Shown here piece by piece: positions 13,459 through 26,267 of a DNA stretch of 64,000 nucleotides. The stretch is from Lumnitzera littorea (Eukaryota; Streptophyta; Magnoliopsida; Myrtales; Combretaceae). Position numbers and translations under genes: made by a program. The stretch spans positions 83,022,658 to 83,086,657 of the forward strand of contig JAMXBB010000010.1 of the NCBI GenBank assembly GCA_024138015.1, written 5' to 3'. The notes under the pieces are model-generated. The model worked only from the letters and a program-made list of their open reading frames with translations, had not been told where the DNA came from and made no database searches. How positions within the stretch are numbered: the first letter of the stretch is position 1; every line of letters starts with the position of its first letter.

Positions 13459-13655
13459 ATTTTTTTACGGTCCTATTTTTATTTTTTACGGAATCGGTAC
13501 CACCATCTATCTCACTATTAATTTGCATTCCTTTAAAGCTAAATCATTGAACAAATTTTGAATTCAATGGTTTAGATTTTAAAACATGTGAATGAATAGT
13601 AATATAGAGAATATGACTGAATCCATAAAAATGGTGAATGAGACTGTAAAATCTC
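13459..13655. mobile_element. Small fold-back MITE, second family copy
   Basis: The left arm ttttttacggtcc...acggaatcggtaccacc pairs with the right arm read on the other strand (gattttacagtctcattcacc...atggattcagtc). About 200 bp, non-coding, same family as 11235-11390 by its terminal motif. Confidence 0.55.
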
Positions 13656-14289
13656 TCAATGATTTAATATCATACATGATGGTTAACTAATAATCATATT
13701 TAATATTTTTATAAAACTATTCATTGCCATTGCCACGTGTACAAATATGATTGAAAGTTACAAACCACATACATATAGTGTATATTAGCCAACATATCCT
13801 TTTCCATTCCAAAGCGTGTGACACTCAAAATCATGGAATTGTAATAACTCTGCCGTGTAAACTAATCTAAGTTAAAAGTTAGTCACTTTAGCCGCTAATA
13901 TAAATATAACTTACACTAAGCCTTCCCCCACTTCACATCTTTGAGTCCTCTAATTCAATATCTATTTAGTATCAATCTATGGTATAATTTTCTAAAATGA
14001 CTTTTGAAAAGATATTGTGGTATAAAAGCTTGAGAAAAAAAAAAAAACAAGTTTTATAAATAACTATAGAAAAATGACATTAATAGGAATTTATAAAAGT
14101 CCACAAGTTTATAGAATATAGTATTAATATAATAACTGAAAACTAGAGGGTCACTTATAGAGATCCTATTAGTCCTCTTAAGGGTTAGTATAGTTAATAA
14201 GCAAAATAAGAATCTGGCCAATTAGTCTTAAATCTCATTCTCCAACCCCATTCTCTACACTTCTAAAACTTTGAGTAATACTGGTGTAT
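13656..14289. other. Intergenic, nothing recognised
   Basis: AT-rich, no domain or repeat recognised apart from an A-run near 14035. Confidence 0.5.
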
Positions 14290-17200
14290 CTACTAGAAAT
14301 GTACAAAATAATTATATGGGAATGAGCGATAACTCGGTTAGTAAGTGAAACAGAGAAAATAGCACATATCCAACCTCAAGCAACCAACATTTTCAAGTAA
14401 AGTTAATTAGATGCAATGCATATTCAAGCAAATACCATTACACGATATTGACAGGTTGTCTTGAGATTGAAAAAAGTTCACTCGCTCTAATCTAGGTTTA
14501 AAGGAGTTTAATGTCACGCACTTTGCAAATCGAAACCTAACTGGGGTTTGTGTAATGGAGAAACACACTCTACTCAAAACTACCTTCAAACCATGGTCCC
14601 CAACCTTGACGTAACCTCTTCTATTGTCACTTAGTTCAACTAAGGGTGGGGAAATGACTATTTTTGCTATCTTCATTAAAGGGTCTGTATTTGGCTTGAG
14701 AAACCTAATTGTTTTTTGCTAGTGGGTTTTGATGTAAGTCCGATTAGTAGTTAAGTTAAATTTATGTTAGATTGCTTTTGGGGTGATCAAGCAATTTCAA
14801 ACAGTTCAATAAGCAATATCATAAAGCAACCAACATATAAAATCCAGCATTCTAAATAGCAAAACATTATTCATAAATACACATTGCATATACACAGGTA
14901 ACTATCTTGTAATCACAATCAAGACATATTTTAAGGTCTCAAAGTATCAGTAAATAATATTTTAAAAGTGCAATGAAGTACTAATTTCACTTACCTAGAC
15001 ATGTGACACTCGATGGTACTAATAGTTGATCTCATCTGCTTTCATTATTCTCCCTAAAATAATCAATATAATCATTTTAGTTTTACTAAATATAAAGTTG
15101 GATAAGTTCATTTTAATAATTTAAGTGTGGTTATGACTTATCTCTAATGAGTGGTAGAAGCTTTGTATTGAGTTTCAACTTGCTGCTGAAGTCTTTGAAC
15201 AAGGTTTTGAAAGCTAACTTAATACCAATTTTCTGTCTCAGAACTTTCTAACCAAGTCTCTAAGATTATCTCATTTATACCCTTACTCCAATCAACCCTT
15301 TAAACATGACTTTGAAGTTATTTCTCCTAAGCATTTCACACTAACTAACTCATGATTCAAGTCCCGAAGTTATTTCGACTATATTTCTCTTACCAAATAC
15401 TTCCCAATAAGCCTATGATGGGGGTATAATTAAGTCCATTTATTATTCAATTTTCTGATCAACTCTCTGAACTGGAGAATCGATTCCTTCTTTATAGAAC
15501 AACCCTTTGAAGATTTCTTTAAAGTGATTTCATCTAAGCCTTCTAAATCAGCCAACCTTCTAGTCAAGTCTCTAAATTCAACATAATAACTCTTCTTTTA
15601 CCAAACAATTCCTTGAACGAAGCTTCAACATATTTAAAGTCCTTTCATCCACCAACCTTCTGAACATATTTTTGAAGTCATTTCAACCATGCTTATTTTA
15701 CCAAATACTGTCCTAATCATGACTTTGACATGTAATCAAGATCCTTACACCAACCAACCTTCTCGTCAAGTATTTAAGCAAAGAATTTAAGTTATTCTTG
15801 TACCAACTCAACCTTTTGAATATATCTCTAAAGTTTTTACAACCATGCTTCTTTACTAAATAGCTTCTCAAACAAGACCTTAGCAGGGTTGTAATTATAA
15901 TCCTTTACCATCTATCCTTTTGATCAAGTATCTGAACCAAGAATTAAGTCCCTCTTCTAACAGTTCAACTATTTGAAGAACTCTCTTAACAGAATCAATT
16001 TATACATTTACTCTTAGCAACTTGCCCCAACATTCTATTCTAGTTTACAAGCATGATAAATTATTATCATACAATAGGTTCTTCATACCCATAATTACCA
16101 TATTACCTCATACTTCTAAATCCTCATATCCTTACTTTAACACATGTATATCATAACTAGTGATTTGTGCATATTTTAACTCCGGATCACTCTCTAAAGT
16201 AATATATTATACAAATAAACCTCAAAACTATTGCATGTTGTTTTTCACGTGATTAATTGCATAAAAACTCCGAAAAATGGCATTTTTTCATCAATTTAAA
16301 GGTTAAAAAATTACAAAAAATTATGGAAAATATTTTTGGCCAAAATCTTTTCTTAAAATCCAAACATGTATTATAGGGAAGTTTAAAAAAAATTTTGGTT
16401 TCAAAGTAACAACGATAGGGTCATTCAAATTAGCTTTGAAAATCGATTGATTTCACTCTATTTTGTCAATTTCTTAAAGAAGTACTAAATCTACTTAGAA
16501 ATTTTACAAACTGATGTTTTTCTTGAAAAGTATATGTAAAAATACTTCAAAATTATTATTTTTTTCATAATTTTTGAACCTATTTTAATATTTTTAAGAA
16601 ATATAAGAAAACAAATGGAAATTGGAGCTCACCGAAAAACCACCGTTTGGCCACTACAACCCTCCATCACCTTATTGGTAGCCTTGGGCACTACCATCTC
16701 TATCACCCAATGATGATGGTTCACTTCTGGAAACACCCTATACCCATGTTCACAAAAATAGCTCGATTGCTTGGTTTTCCTCCTTAATTTTTCTAGAAAT
16801 CTTCTTTTACTTTTCTTCTTGTTTCTAAGATTTCTCCAAATTCCTAAGACTCCTAAGAATTTCCAAAAGGTTTATTGGTGATGATTTCTATTGTTAGTGG
16901 TGAAATGATAATTTTCTCTCTCTTATGGTGTTTTATACCCCAATTCTTCCCAAGTCAAGGTATTGTCATGTTAAATGTTGTTGTTAACATCTGTCCAAGA
17001 AGTGTTCTATGACATAAGCTTCCTAATCATGTTGGTTTTAGTGATTTTTATTAATTTTTATATTATTTTCTTATTAATATTTTACTAATTATCCATATTT
17101 TCAGATATTTTAAGCATTTACGAGTATATTTTATATATAACAGTTATATCCGAAGCATACATACTACTTTTATATATTACTTTATGTCATCGTACAATTT

Positions 17201-17490
17201 TATGATGCAAAGGATTTATCCCTAATATTTGATTAATTTTTGTCACTTAGATCATATGTTCACGGCATATAAAATACTATATAATATAATTTAGTGAAAT
17301 TGACTATTTTTTTTATCTATAATACTATTATTTTATTATATTTCTGTAATTTGAACCTACGAGATGTCCTCGTCTAACTCCTAAAATTTATTCACGAAAT
17401 ATCATCATATTTAGCTAACTTTCACGCATGCCATAAATTACTAACTCATAATAACTATATAAAACTATGAGACTCACAAAGGCATCATGG
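14290..17490 (-). repeat. Long LTR-like repeat, copy A
   Basis: This shares an ordered series of landmarks with copies B (38.5-41.4 kb) and C (43.9-47.5 kb): an ataatta...gcaatgcat block, ttcactcgctctaat, aaccatggtcccc followed by a cttagttcaactaaggg block, and, near the far end, ttggagctcacc and atttatc blocks. Copy C is physically joined to a polypurine tract and integrase remnant, which identifies this family as long LTRs of a chromodomain Ty3/gypsy group. Copy A lacks the tgttacgccc end seen in B and C and has its own internal tandem array. It is likely a truncated solo LTR. Boundaries are approximate. Confidence 0.55.
15170..16000. repeat. Degenerate tandem array inside LTR copy A
   Basis: Phrases such as caaccttct, gtcaagt, tgaagt, ttaccaaata and aaccatgctt recur in the same order several times, with a spacing of very roughly 175-190 bases and heavy divergence. 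Copies B and C do not show this expansion at the corresponding place. No coding meaning was found. Confidence 0.55.
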
Positions 17491-18044
17491 ACTAACTTTA
17501 CTAATTTTAAAATGCTTTGAAAAATGAAAAAAATTTAATGAAAGTAATATTTTCTAATTTTTTTTTTATGATTATTGACTGGAGAGGAGGGATTTAAATC
17601 CGATTCATTTACTAGGAGACCAACTTTATAGCATTAAATTATAAGAGCCTAGGCACTTCTTTTTAATTTTATATATACAAGATTTGTTATGATTGAGTTC
17701 GATGATAAAAATCTAATAACTCCCCACTTCAACGAAAGGCAGGTTACCATTCCACTATATGCATACTGATTATCATCACCTAATGATTAAGGAAAAAGTT
17801 CAATATTACTATTGATTTTTTCCTTGTCCTTCTTATTTTCGTGTATGATGATTGATGATTAGTTACAAAAATATTTTATAAAGCTTTTGGATCCATTCAT
17901 ACAAATTCATAATGACAACAACCACCTAGTATTGTGGTGAATATATATGTTGATAAAAGTTGAAAATCTAGGTGAACATAGCCCTTGTGGTGGTGGTCGT
18001 TGAAGTAAAAAGGAGAAAGACATAATCCTTATGCAATAATTACA
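17491..18044. other. Intergenic, nothing recognised
   Basis: AT-rich spacer between LTR copy A and a fold-back element, with no supported feature. Confidence 0.5.
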
Positions 18045-18577
18045 AGGGTTAATGTTATAAATGATATCCAAATTTTACCGAAATGTGTAATTTACTACTT
18101 ACACTTTCAAAACATCAATTTATTACCTAATTGAAGTTTCCTTAGTCGTTTTTCCTACCTAAACTAAACTCTTTTTGGTTCTTTTGCTGACATGAACATT
18201 ATTTGCAAATTATAAATTCCATGTTTCAATCACCCCAAGGCTAGGGGGTGGCCGGTAGCCATTTGTAGGGAGTTACATGAAACCCATCAAGTGGTTACTT
18301 GTCGTTTGCTGTCCCTATGGTAGCTAAAATGGCTGCTTAAGGTAAGGTCAGTTACAATTCATTTCAAAAAGTAGGTCATCCAACCTATTGGCTATTATAA
18401 GTTAATTCTTGATTTGTTCTTATATCTATATCAACAAATTGACTTAACAGAGTTAATTTAAGTAGCAAAAATGAATATAAAAAATTAAATTAGGTAGCAA
18501 TTTGATCTTTTCAAAGTACATATAGTAAATTGTATATTTTGAGAAAATTTAGGTACCATTTGTGACATTAAACCTAA
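18045..18577. mobile_element. Fold-back element with ~130-bp inverted arms
   Basis: The left arm (gggttaatgttataaatg, then aaattttaccgaaa, then tttattacctaattgaag) matches the right arm read on the other strand (aggtttaatgtcacaaatgg, then aaattttctcaaa, then ttgctacctaattta). The flanks aattacaa and aactacaa may be a decayed 8-9 bp target duplication, which would fit a Mutator-type element. The centre contains a less AT-rich block around 18230-18330 with no open frame. Confidence 0.6.
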
Positions 18578-19140
18578 CTACAAACAAATAATGAAGGTAA
18601 AGTAAAGTTATTGTCATTGTCACCTCTACGAACAACAGAGAAGGAAGGAAAAGCAAATCCAATGGAGCTTCAATCCATGATTATTTAATCTTAATTGGGA
18701 CAAAATTTAACCATGGGATTCATGGGGTAAAGTATAATATGGTGAGGAGTTTCGATCTTTATCAATTCTTCTTGCTTGTTTATAATGAATTTGTATTTTG
18801 GTGATTTAGCGAATAAGCTGGTTTATAATTTTAGTAATATCCACCAATTTGGTGAAATGTTTCCAATCCATTATTTTAACCAGTGAATTAGTACTTTATA
18901 ATCTTATTATTTGTTGATAGCAAAAGTTTTGCATTGCAATCTCCTGATTTTTCCCATGTAAATTTTGGTGTTCATTATTATTTGCTTTTGCAGTTTTATT
19001 GTATTATTTATCATTAATAGTAAGTGGAAATATATTTATCATTAAAGAAACATTATTTTTCTCAATAAGTAGTATTTAATTGGTTTAAGAAAATAAAAGT
19101 TAATATTTTGTGCTACATACATGAGGAATCATTAGGGACT
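18578..19140. other. Intergenic, possibly upstream part of the copia element
   Basis: No LTR end or primer-binding site could be identified here. This is where the 5' LTR and leader of the adjacent Ty1/copia element would be expected. Confidence 0.4.
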
Positions 19141-20397
19141 GTGATTAAATTAAATTCTTTAAATTATTTAATCTGGAAGTTGATGATGGAAGATCTTTTC
19201 TATTGTAAAGATTTGTATGCATATTTAAATGGCAATAATATAAAAATAAAGATAAATTTGATCATTGGTGATTATGTATAAAAAAACTATTAGTTATATC
19301 TAATAGTAGGTGGTTTGAAGGGTGTGATATTATCATTTTGCTTAAGAAACCAGAACTAATGTTTTATGAAAGAAATTAGAATCCATATACTTGAATAAAG
19401 CCATCTTTATTAAGAGAGTGATTAATTTGAAGTAGAAGGATAGATATAGTATAATAGAGGATTTGAATGATTTCAAGGTCTTATGAATCAGTTGAATGCG
19501 ATGAAGTTGGTGCTTGTTGATGTGATATGCCATTATTATTATTGAGTTCATTACCCAGTACTTGGGAGAGATTTATGATATTTGTTAATAATTGTATTCT
19601 AGAAGGAAAACTCACCATTATAATGGTGAAAGATAGTTTAACAAGTGGAAAAACTAAAAGAAAAGAGCATGGTTTCAATTCTAAGACTCAAGGACTGGTC
19701 GACTAGTTACTAGCAAATGGAAAAGAAGTAGGCAATGCTAGACTAAAGACCCATATGATAAATACGATAGATTCAAAAAATTTAGGAAAAGATCCAATGA
19801 AGAAAAAAAATATATTAAATGTTATTTGTGATAAGTTAGGACATTTAAAGCGGGAATGTAAAATTTAGAAAAATAGAGTAGATTAAAGGGAAAGGCAATA
19901 GAAAAGGTGAAAATGTGATAATAATTATAGTAGATGGTGAAATCTTTGTTTCTTAAGATGATGATTACTTTAGTCTTACATGTCATGATTGCAATTGGGT
20001 TTGCACTCCAACATCTCCTTTCATGTGACATTACGTGGTCAATTCTTCTTAAATTATTGGTGATTATGGTAATGTTAGAATGGGAAACAATAGGACATCT
20101 CAAATTATTGGCATAAGAGATATTATTTTAAGGACTAACATTGGCTGTAAGCTTATTCTTAGAAATGCCAAACACGTTCTAAATATTTACCTAAATCTTA
20201 TATGTACTGGAAAATTAGACGATGAGGGATATAGTAGTCATTCTAATGAAGGTAAATGAAAGCTGGTCTTTATAGTGGCTAAAGGAAAGAAGAACAATAC
20301 CTTTTTACTTAATGTTTTCGAAACTAAGTAAACAAGAGCTTAAGCTTTAGTAGAAATGTTTTGTTCTTATGTATGAGAAAGGACCCCAATTGCTAAC
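19141..20397 (+). pseudogene. Ty1/copia gag and protease remnant
   Basis: Read across frames, the DNA shows copia Gag landmarks in order: a WKLMMEDLFYCKDL block at about 19173, an EDLNDFQGLMNQLNAMK block at about 19460, and a CCHC zinc knuckle near 19820-19855 (CDKLGHLKREC, with one frameshift inside the knuckle). These are followed by the protease region at about 19960-20330, with GNNRTSQIIGIRDI and NLICTGKLDDEGYSSH. In the family, Gag forms the particle and the protease cleaves the polyprotein. The copy has several stops and shifts. It ends at the gypsy LTR at 20398. Confidence 0.8.
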
Positions 20398-21324
20398 TGA
20401 TGCATTTCTGAGGTCGTACAAACAGAGGCCACACCACAATAAATAGAAACAAGAAACTAAATAGGGGGTTTAGCAAATTTGAATGGCTACCAATTGGATA
20501 TGACACACTAGTGGATCCTAGTCGACCTAATCTTAACATTCGATATGACACATGAATGTAGTATTAGGGATGCTCACCACTAACTCTTGCTAAAGGAGCT
20601 AGATAAGAGCTAAAGGAGCTAGATAAGAGCTAAAGGATAAGAGAGAAGGTACGGCTAAGTACTCTCAAAGGGGTAATGTCTATATTCAATGATATAGAGT
20701 CATGATGTTTGCATACAAGTAAATGGGAGTTTGTATACTTACCCTACTAAGGTTACAATACATACATGAAAAGATGGAAAGGCTAATTTACAATGGAATA
20801 TATATGACATGCTACAAAAAGGGTAAAAGAATCTTTTTGGAATGTTGTGCTAGAAGACATGTATCAAAAGGCGATTGGAAGCTTGTAGTGGATTGGCCAT
20901 GCTATAATGAATTTTGAGGTCGTATGTTGATCACAATATCCTACTTGGATAAGTTTAGAAGAAAGTTAGTGGTTAGAGCTAACTTAGTTTGGTTCAGGTT
21001 AGGGCTCGGTATTGAAGAGTGTTCCTATCTTCACCAGGTAGGGTGTTTCAGTAGCTCGGATTAGTCTAGCGTTTGAAGTTGGTTGGCTCGGATATTGTTT
21101 GGATCATAGTAAGAGCTCAATAATAGGCATGGCTGCTTAGAGGCTCGAAAACTGTGTTGACACTTGCAAAAGCTTCGCACTCAGATTGCTAGTAGTGTAA
21201 AACATATAGATCGAGATAGGAATCTTCATCATGAATGAGGTTGCGAGCTAGTATTCTCCATGTGAGTCCTTGCAGTCCTTTAGCTTAGCTGTGCATGACT
21301 AGTTCGAGGAGTTGATTCCTATCA
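20398..21324 (-). repeat. 3' LTR of the nested gypsy element
   Basis: A 927-bp direct repeat of 26268-27214. Matching landmarks include aggtcgtac, cacaatraatagaaa, ctaactcttgctaaa, cttaccctaytaggrttacaatacat and the terminal ttgattcytatca. This copy alone contains an exact 20-bp tandem duplication (20590-20609 and 20610-20629) where the other LTR has a single diverged unit. Confidence 0.9.
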
Positions 21325-21344
21325 TTTGCCTAGGGGTTGGAAAG

Positions 21345-24300
21345 ATTTGTCCTCAAATTTGAAGAAATCTTTGGCTCTTGCTTTGTCTTAGCATTTATTG
21401 GGTCTTCTTCAAGTCAATGGAGAATCGGGTCGAACACAGTTCTCAAGTAATTCAATCTGGTAGGTGTTGTAGTGGATCTTCTTCAAAACTTTGAATGGAC
21501 CATTAGCTCGTGGAGAAAGCTTGCTTTGTCTTAGGTGTAGAAATCATTCTCGGCTGAAGTAAATCCATACTAAGTCACCTGATTTGAAAGAAACAATTTT
21601 GCAGCCATGATTACTGATCTCTTGTTGTCTCTGATTGAACTTAGCAATCTTTCTTACCATGGATTGATGCAGTTCTTGTAATTTCTTAGGCTTAAGTAAC
21701 TTCAAATTGACCTTCTTTAATAGCTGTAGGGATACCAATCAGATCTAGGGGGATAGTGGGAATGAGACCATAGATGACCTCAAAAGGAGTCTTCCCAATG
21801 GTATTGTAGACAACTCGATTGTATATAAACTCTATAACTAGTAAACACAAATCCTAATCTTTTAAATTCTTTCCTATGATAGGCTGGAGTAAAGTGCTTA
21901 GCGTCTTGTTCACCACTTCAGTCATACCATTAGTCTGAGGGTGGATACTAGAACTGAACACAAATTTAGTTCCAAGTCTTCTCTAAAGTGTCTGCTAAAA
22001 ATGACTCAAGAATTTTGTGTCCCGATCTAAGACAATGGTCTTCGGTACTCCATATAGTCAAACAACTTCTTGCAAAAATAAATCAATAATATATAAAGCA
22101 TTGTTAGTTCAATGGCATGGGATGAAGTGTGTTATTTTGTTGAAGCAGTCCATTACAACAAAGATTAAATCCTTTCCTTTGGATATCTGAAGCAACCCTA
22201 AAACAAAGTTTATGCTGAAGTTAGCCCAAGGTGAGGTCGATCTAGGTAAAGGCATATATTCTTTATGTGACTCTCTTTTTCCCTTGCCCCTCTTGTATAA
22301 TTTGCAACTACCAACTACCTTATAGACATCTTTAGTCAAACCTGATCATAAAAAGTTTTCTTTCAATAGGTAAGCTATTTTGGTCTCTTCAAAATGACCA
22401 GATAATTGACTACTACGAGCTTTCCTTACCAATAACTCGCGTGTGGAACAACTTGGTATGCATAATTTTCTTTCTTTAAATAGGTAGCCATCCTTGAGAT
22501 AATATTCTCCAACAGCAACTCCTTCTTTGCATTGCTTAAGAATAGGACCAAAACGAGGGTTGCAGGCATATTACTCAGTAATAAGTAAAAAACCTAGTAA
22601 TTTCATTTGTAGGTTGGTCAGCAAGGTTTGTTGACGTGATAAGGCATCTGCGACCACGTTGGTACTACCCTTCTTGTGTTGGATTACATAAGAAAAACCT
22701 TCCATAAATTTTATCAATTTTGCTTGCCTTTTCAAAAGATTGTTTTGACTCCCAAAATGCTTTAAGGACTCACGATTTGTATATATCACAAACTTTCATG
22801 GTAATAAATAGTGTCACTACATAGTAAGAGCTCGAAAAGTGAGTATAAATCTTTCTCATACAATAGTTTAGTGTGGCACCACTAAGCTTCTCAATGTGGT
22901 AAGTAACCGGTTGATGTTCTTACATCAAGATTGTACCAATGCCAATGCCAATGCCTGACATATCGCATTCCAATTAAAATGACTTGCTAAAATCTAGTAA
23001 GACAAGATAGGAGTGGTGGTGAGATTCTCTTTAATCTCTTTGAAGCTATGCTCAGCTCGGTCATTCCATTGAAATCACCCACTTTTTTTCGTCAGTTCGG
23101 TCAAGGGGGCTGTAATTGTATTGAAGTTTTTAATGAATTACCTAAAAAAGGAAGTAAGACCATGAAAACTTCGTACTTCAGTGATATTCTTTGGCGTCGA
23201 CCATTGCAAAACAGCTCAAACCTTTTCCCCATCTGCTCAAATTCCTTCTCCATATATTACATATTTAAGAAAGACAACTTTACTTTGACAGAATATACAC
23301 TAATTTAGGTTCCCATATAACTTCTCGACTCATAAAATGTCAAAAACAGCTTGGAGATGTTAAACATAGTTATCCAAGTAAGCACTGTATACTAATATGT
23401 TATCAAAGTGCAAGACCACACATCTTCCAATTAGAGGACACATTACATGGTTCATAAGCTGCATAAATGTGCTCGGCACATTTGTAAGTCCAAATGGCAT
23501 TACCAACCACTCATAGAGGCCATGTCTTATCTTAAAAGTAGTCTTCTATTCATCATCAAGACTTATGCAAATTTAATGCTATCTACTTCGCAAACTAATC
23601 TTCGAGAATATATTAGCACTATGAGCTCATCTAATATGTCATCAAGCCTTAGTATTAGGTATCTATTCTTGATTGTAATATAGTTTGTAACTCGGCCATT
23701 GATGCACATGCGCTATGATTCATCTTTCTTTTGGACGAGCAGAGCTGGTATAGCACAAGGACTCATGCTTTCCATTACATAACCTCGCTCTATCAACTTA
23801 TCCACTTACCTTTTTAGCTTGGTAGCTTACCTAGGATTTATTTTATAGGTAGGTTGGTTTGGTAAGATTATGCCTAGCTGTAGATCAATATAATGTTCTA
23901 TGCCTCTAACTAAGGGTAATCCTTTAGGCAGTTCTTCAAGGAATAGGTTGGAAAATTCATTAATCAATCTTCGGATCTCATCAGGCACATCTTCTAAATC
24001 TCTCATTTCCAATAATCTTCCAATCAATAGAAACATAGGCTCATTGGCCTTCTTAGCATCTCGAAGGTTTCTTCGGCTCATCTCTAAGGCTTTTTTCATG
24101 CTATCTCGAGTAAGTTGGTTATAAGTCTCATTCACCTGAATTGGTGTCATAGGTTGCAGTACAATCTTCTTTTCATCCTTGACAAAGGCATAGGTGTTCT
24201 TATATCTATCGTAAGTAACACGTTAGTCAAACAACTAAGGTTGTCTAAGTAACAAATGTGAAGCTCTCATGAAGACGACATGATACACTACTTCATCCTT

Positions 24301-25906
24301 ATACACATTCCCAACACTAAAAGGTACGCCTACTTATTCAATGACATGCAGAACACCTTATCATGAAGCCAGTGTAGCTTATAAGGTCAGGGGTTACTTA
24401 GAGGTCAACAGTCCTAACATCTGCATAAAGGACTAAGCGACAATGTTAGAATAACTCCCTCCATCCATAATAATGGTACAAAAATATCCTTTAATGGTAC
24501 ACTTGGTGTGAAACAAGTTTTCTCTTTGGTCTTCTTCTGAGCTCAGCAAGGAGCTCAACATTCATCTTAAGACTAATGTCATTACCTCTCTCTGATTGGC
24601 ATAGATACAGGTCTCCTCTTCCTCCTTACGTTCAACTCTTCCAACATTCTTCTCTTCCTCTAGCTTGCTCTCCTTAGTATTATCTACTGCATCTCTTTGG
24701 AGCATCATGGCATGTTGGTTCGGACACTGTCGTATGTCCAAAACCTAAGCATTGTGAAGCATTTTACTTCACTTGTTTTCTATCCAGAGGTTTGTCCTTT
24801 TTCATATGTCCATGGGTTAGCATATCCTCAACTTAGCTCTTCTAACTTGCTCAACTATCATTAGGTCGATCATATTCTTCCTTAACTTGAGAGAGTCTCC
24901 TCAACTTGGCATGAGTTGGTTGATGCGGAGCAAAAGTTTGAGAAAAACTCGACCCAGGTCAACTCAGGGCATTTTTCCTCTACTTTTCAACCCTTTACAC
25001 TACCTTAATAGCCTCCTCTAGTGTATAAAATCTTTGTATTTCCACAATACTACGAATCTCATATTTGAGTTCATAGATGAAACGTAATATAGTACGGGCT
25101 TCAAGCTCTTTCATGTCTACTTAGATCATCAACATATGAAATTCTCTCACATAGTCATTAACAAATTAGTTTCTTCAGCAAAGCTCTTGCAACTTGGCAA
25201 ATGTGTCATGTATATAGATCTCGAGTGTAAATCTTCCCCTCAACAATCTCTTCATCTCTTCTTAAGTGTGCACACCTCATCTTCCAACTCTTGCCTTAGT
25301 TGCATTCAAATTTTTCATTACATGATAGCATATCCAAAAAATTCAAGTGCAACAAATCAAACCTTAACTACATCCGTATACTAATAACAGTTAAGTACCT
25401 TCTATACCCTCTCTTCTCACTCTATATATTCATCCACATCTTCACTTCCATTAAAAGGGTAGGATTTGGACCTTGATATTATCAAGTCCATGAGGAGCTC
25501 AACGTCTTCATTCTTATGTCTAGTAATATTTTACCTCTTCTTCTTCCTTTCTATCATTCTCTAAATCTACATCATCAATATCCTTCTCAATCTCCTTTAA
25601 CTTAAGCCTTTGTCTAGCAACTTGGTCTATAACTCCTCCAGCTTAACTCCATCAAGTTGGGCAATTAGCTTAGCTGCCTTGGCCATATTGTCTCTTAGGA
25701 ATATTCTTGACTGGGTTATGATAAGGTACACTCCGTGGTTACTGCCTGTTGACTTGCATCGTAATAACCAGACTCTCAACAAGATTAGTGAATCTGTCAA
25801 GTTTATCATTGACTAACCTAGGGGTATTATTTCCATTTTAACCTCGACCAGCATGAGCACCACTACTCAGGTCACTAATAACACCTTCAACACTTGAATC
25901 CGACAT
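21345..25906 (-). pseudogene. Ty3/gypsy gag-pol remnant
   Basis: Read on the - strand: a likely gag start at 25906 (MSDSSVEG), a Gag block near 25080-25010, a zinc knuckle near 24770-24700 (CLGFGH part visible, frameshifted) and a protease near 24475 whose active-site triplet reads DGG. RT runs at about 23850-23000, with the motif normally YxDD reading HFDN (near 23430). RNase H follows at about 22980-22570, with ECDMSGIGIG and the VVADALSR end. Integrase lies at 22560-21345. There the zinc finger has CKLY in place of CxxC, the first catalytic Asp block reads INFVLGL, the second (VLDRDTKF) is kept, and the C-terminal GDLVWI block is at about 21570. Stops and shifts are frequent. In active relatives these domains make particle, cleave, reverse transcribe and integrate. 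Here several catalytic residues are lost. Confidence 0.85.
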
Positions 25907-26248
25907 AGTAGAATACTTCTCCAACAGGTTAATAGCACAATACATAATAAACACTTTTACTTACTACCTAAAACCTTACTAACACTCTCTAACAACTCCA
26001 ATGCCTAACACTCACTCTAATATAACAAAAACGAACTTGCTCCGTTTTCGTAGCAAAAAACAGAGTAGAATAAAGTAACAACAAGAATGACACTTACCAA
26101 TCTACAAACCTTCATTACATAACTCATAACTTCAAAACTTATTTCATTCGAATACACTGTAGCAACTATAAAAGGAACATAGCAACTACTAATAGAAAAC
26201 ATGAACCAAAACTTCATTGCAACTTCACATACTCTCTCTCGGAATCGT

Positions 26249-26260
26249 GCTTTGATACTA
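26249..26260 (-). other. Primer-binding site of the gypsy element
   Basis: On the - strand this reads tagtatcaaagc, two changes from the usual tggtatcagagc that pairs with the 3' end of initiator tRNA-Met. It lies 7 bases inside the 5' LTR terminus, as expected for a minus-strand primer site. Confidence 0.8.
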
Positions 26261-26267
26261 GTGAAGT

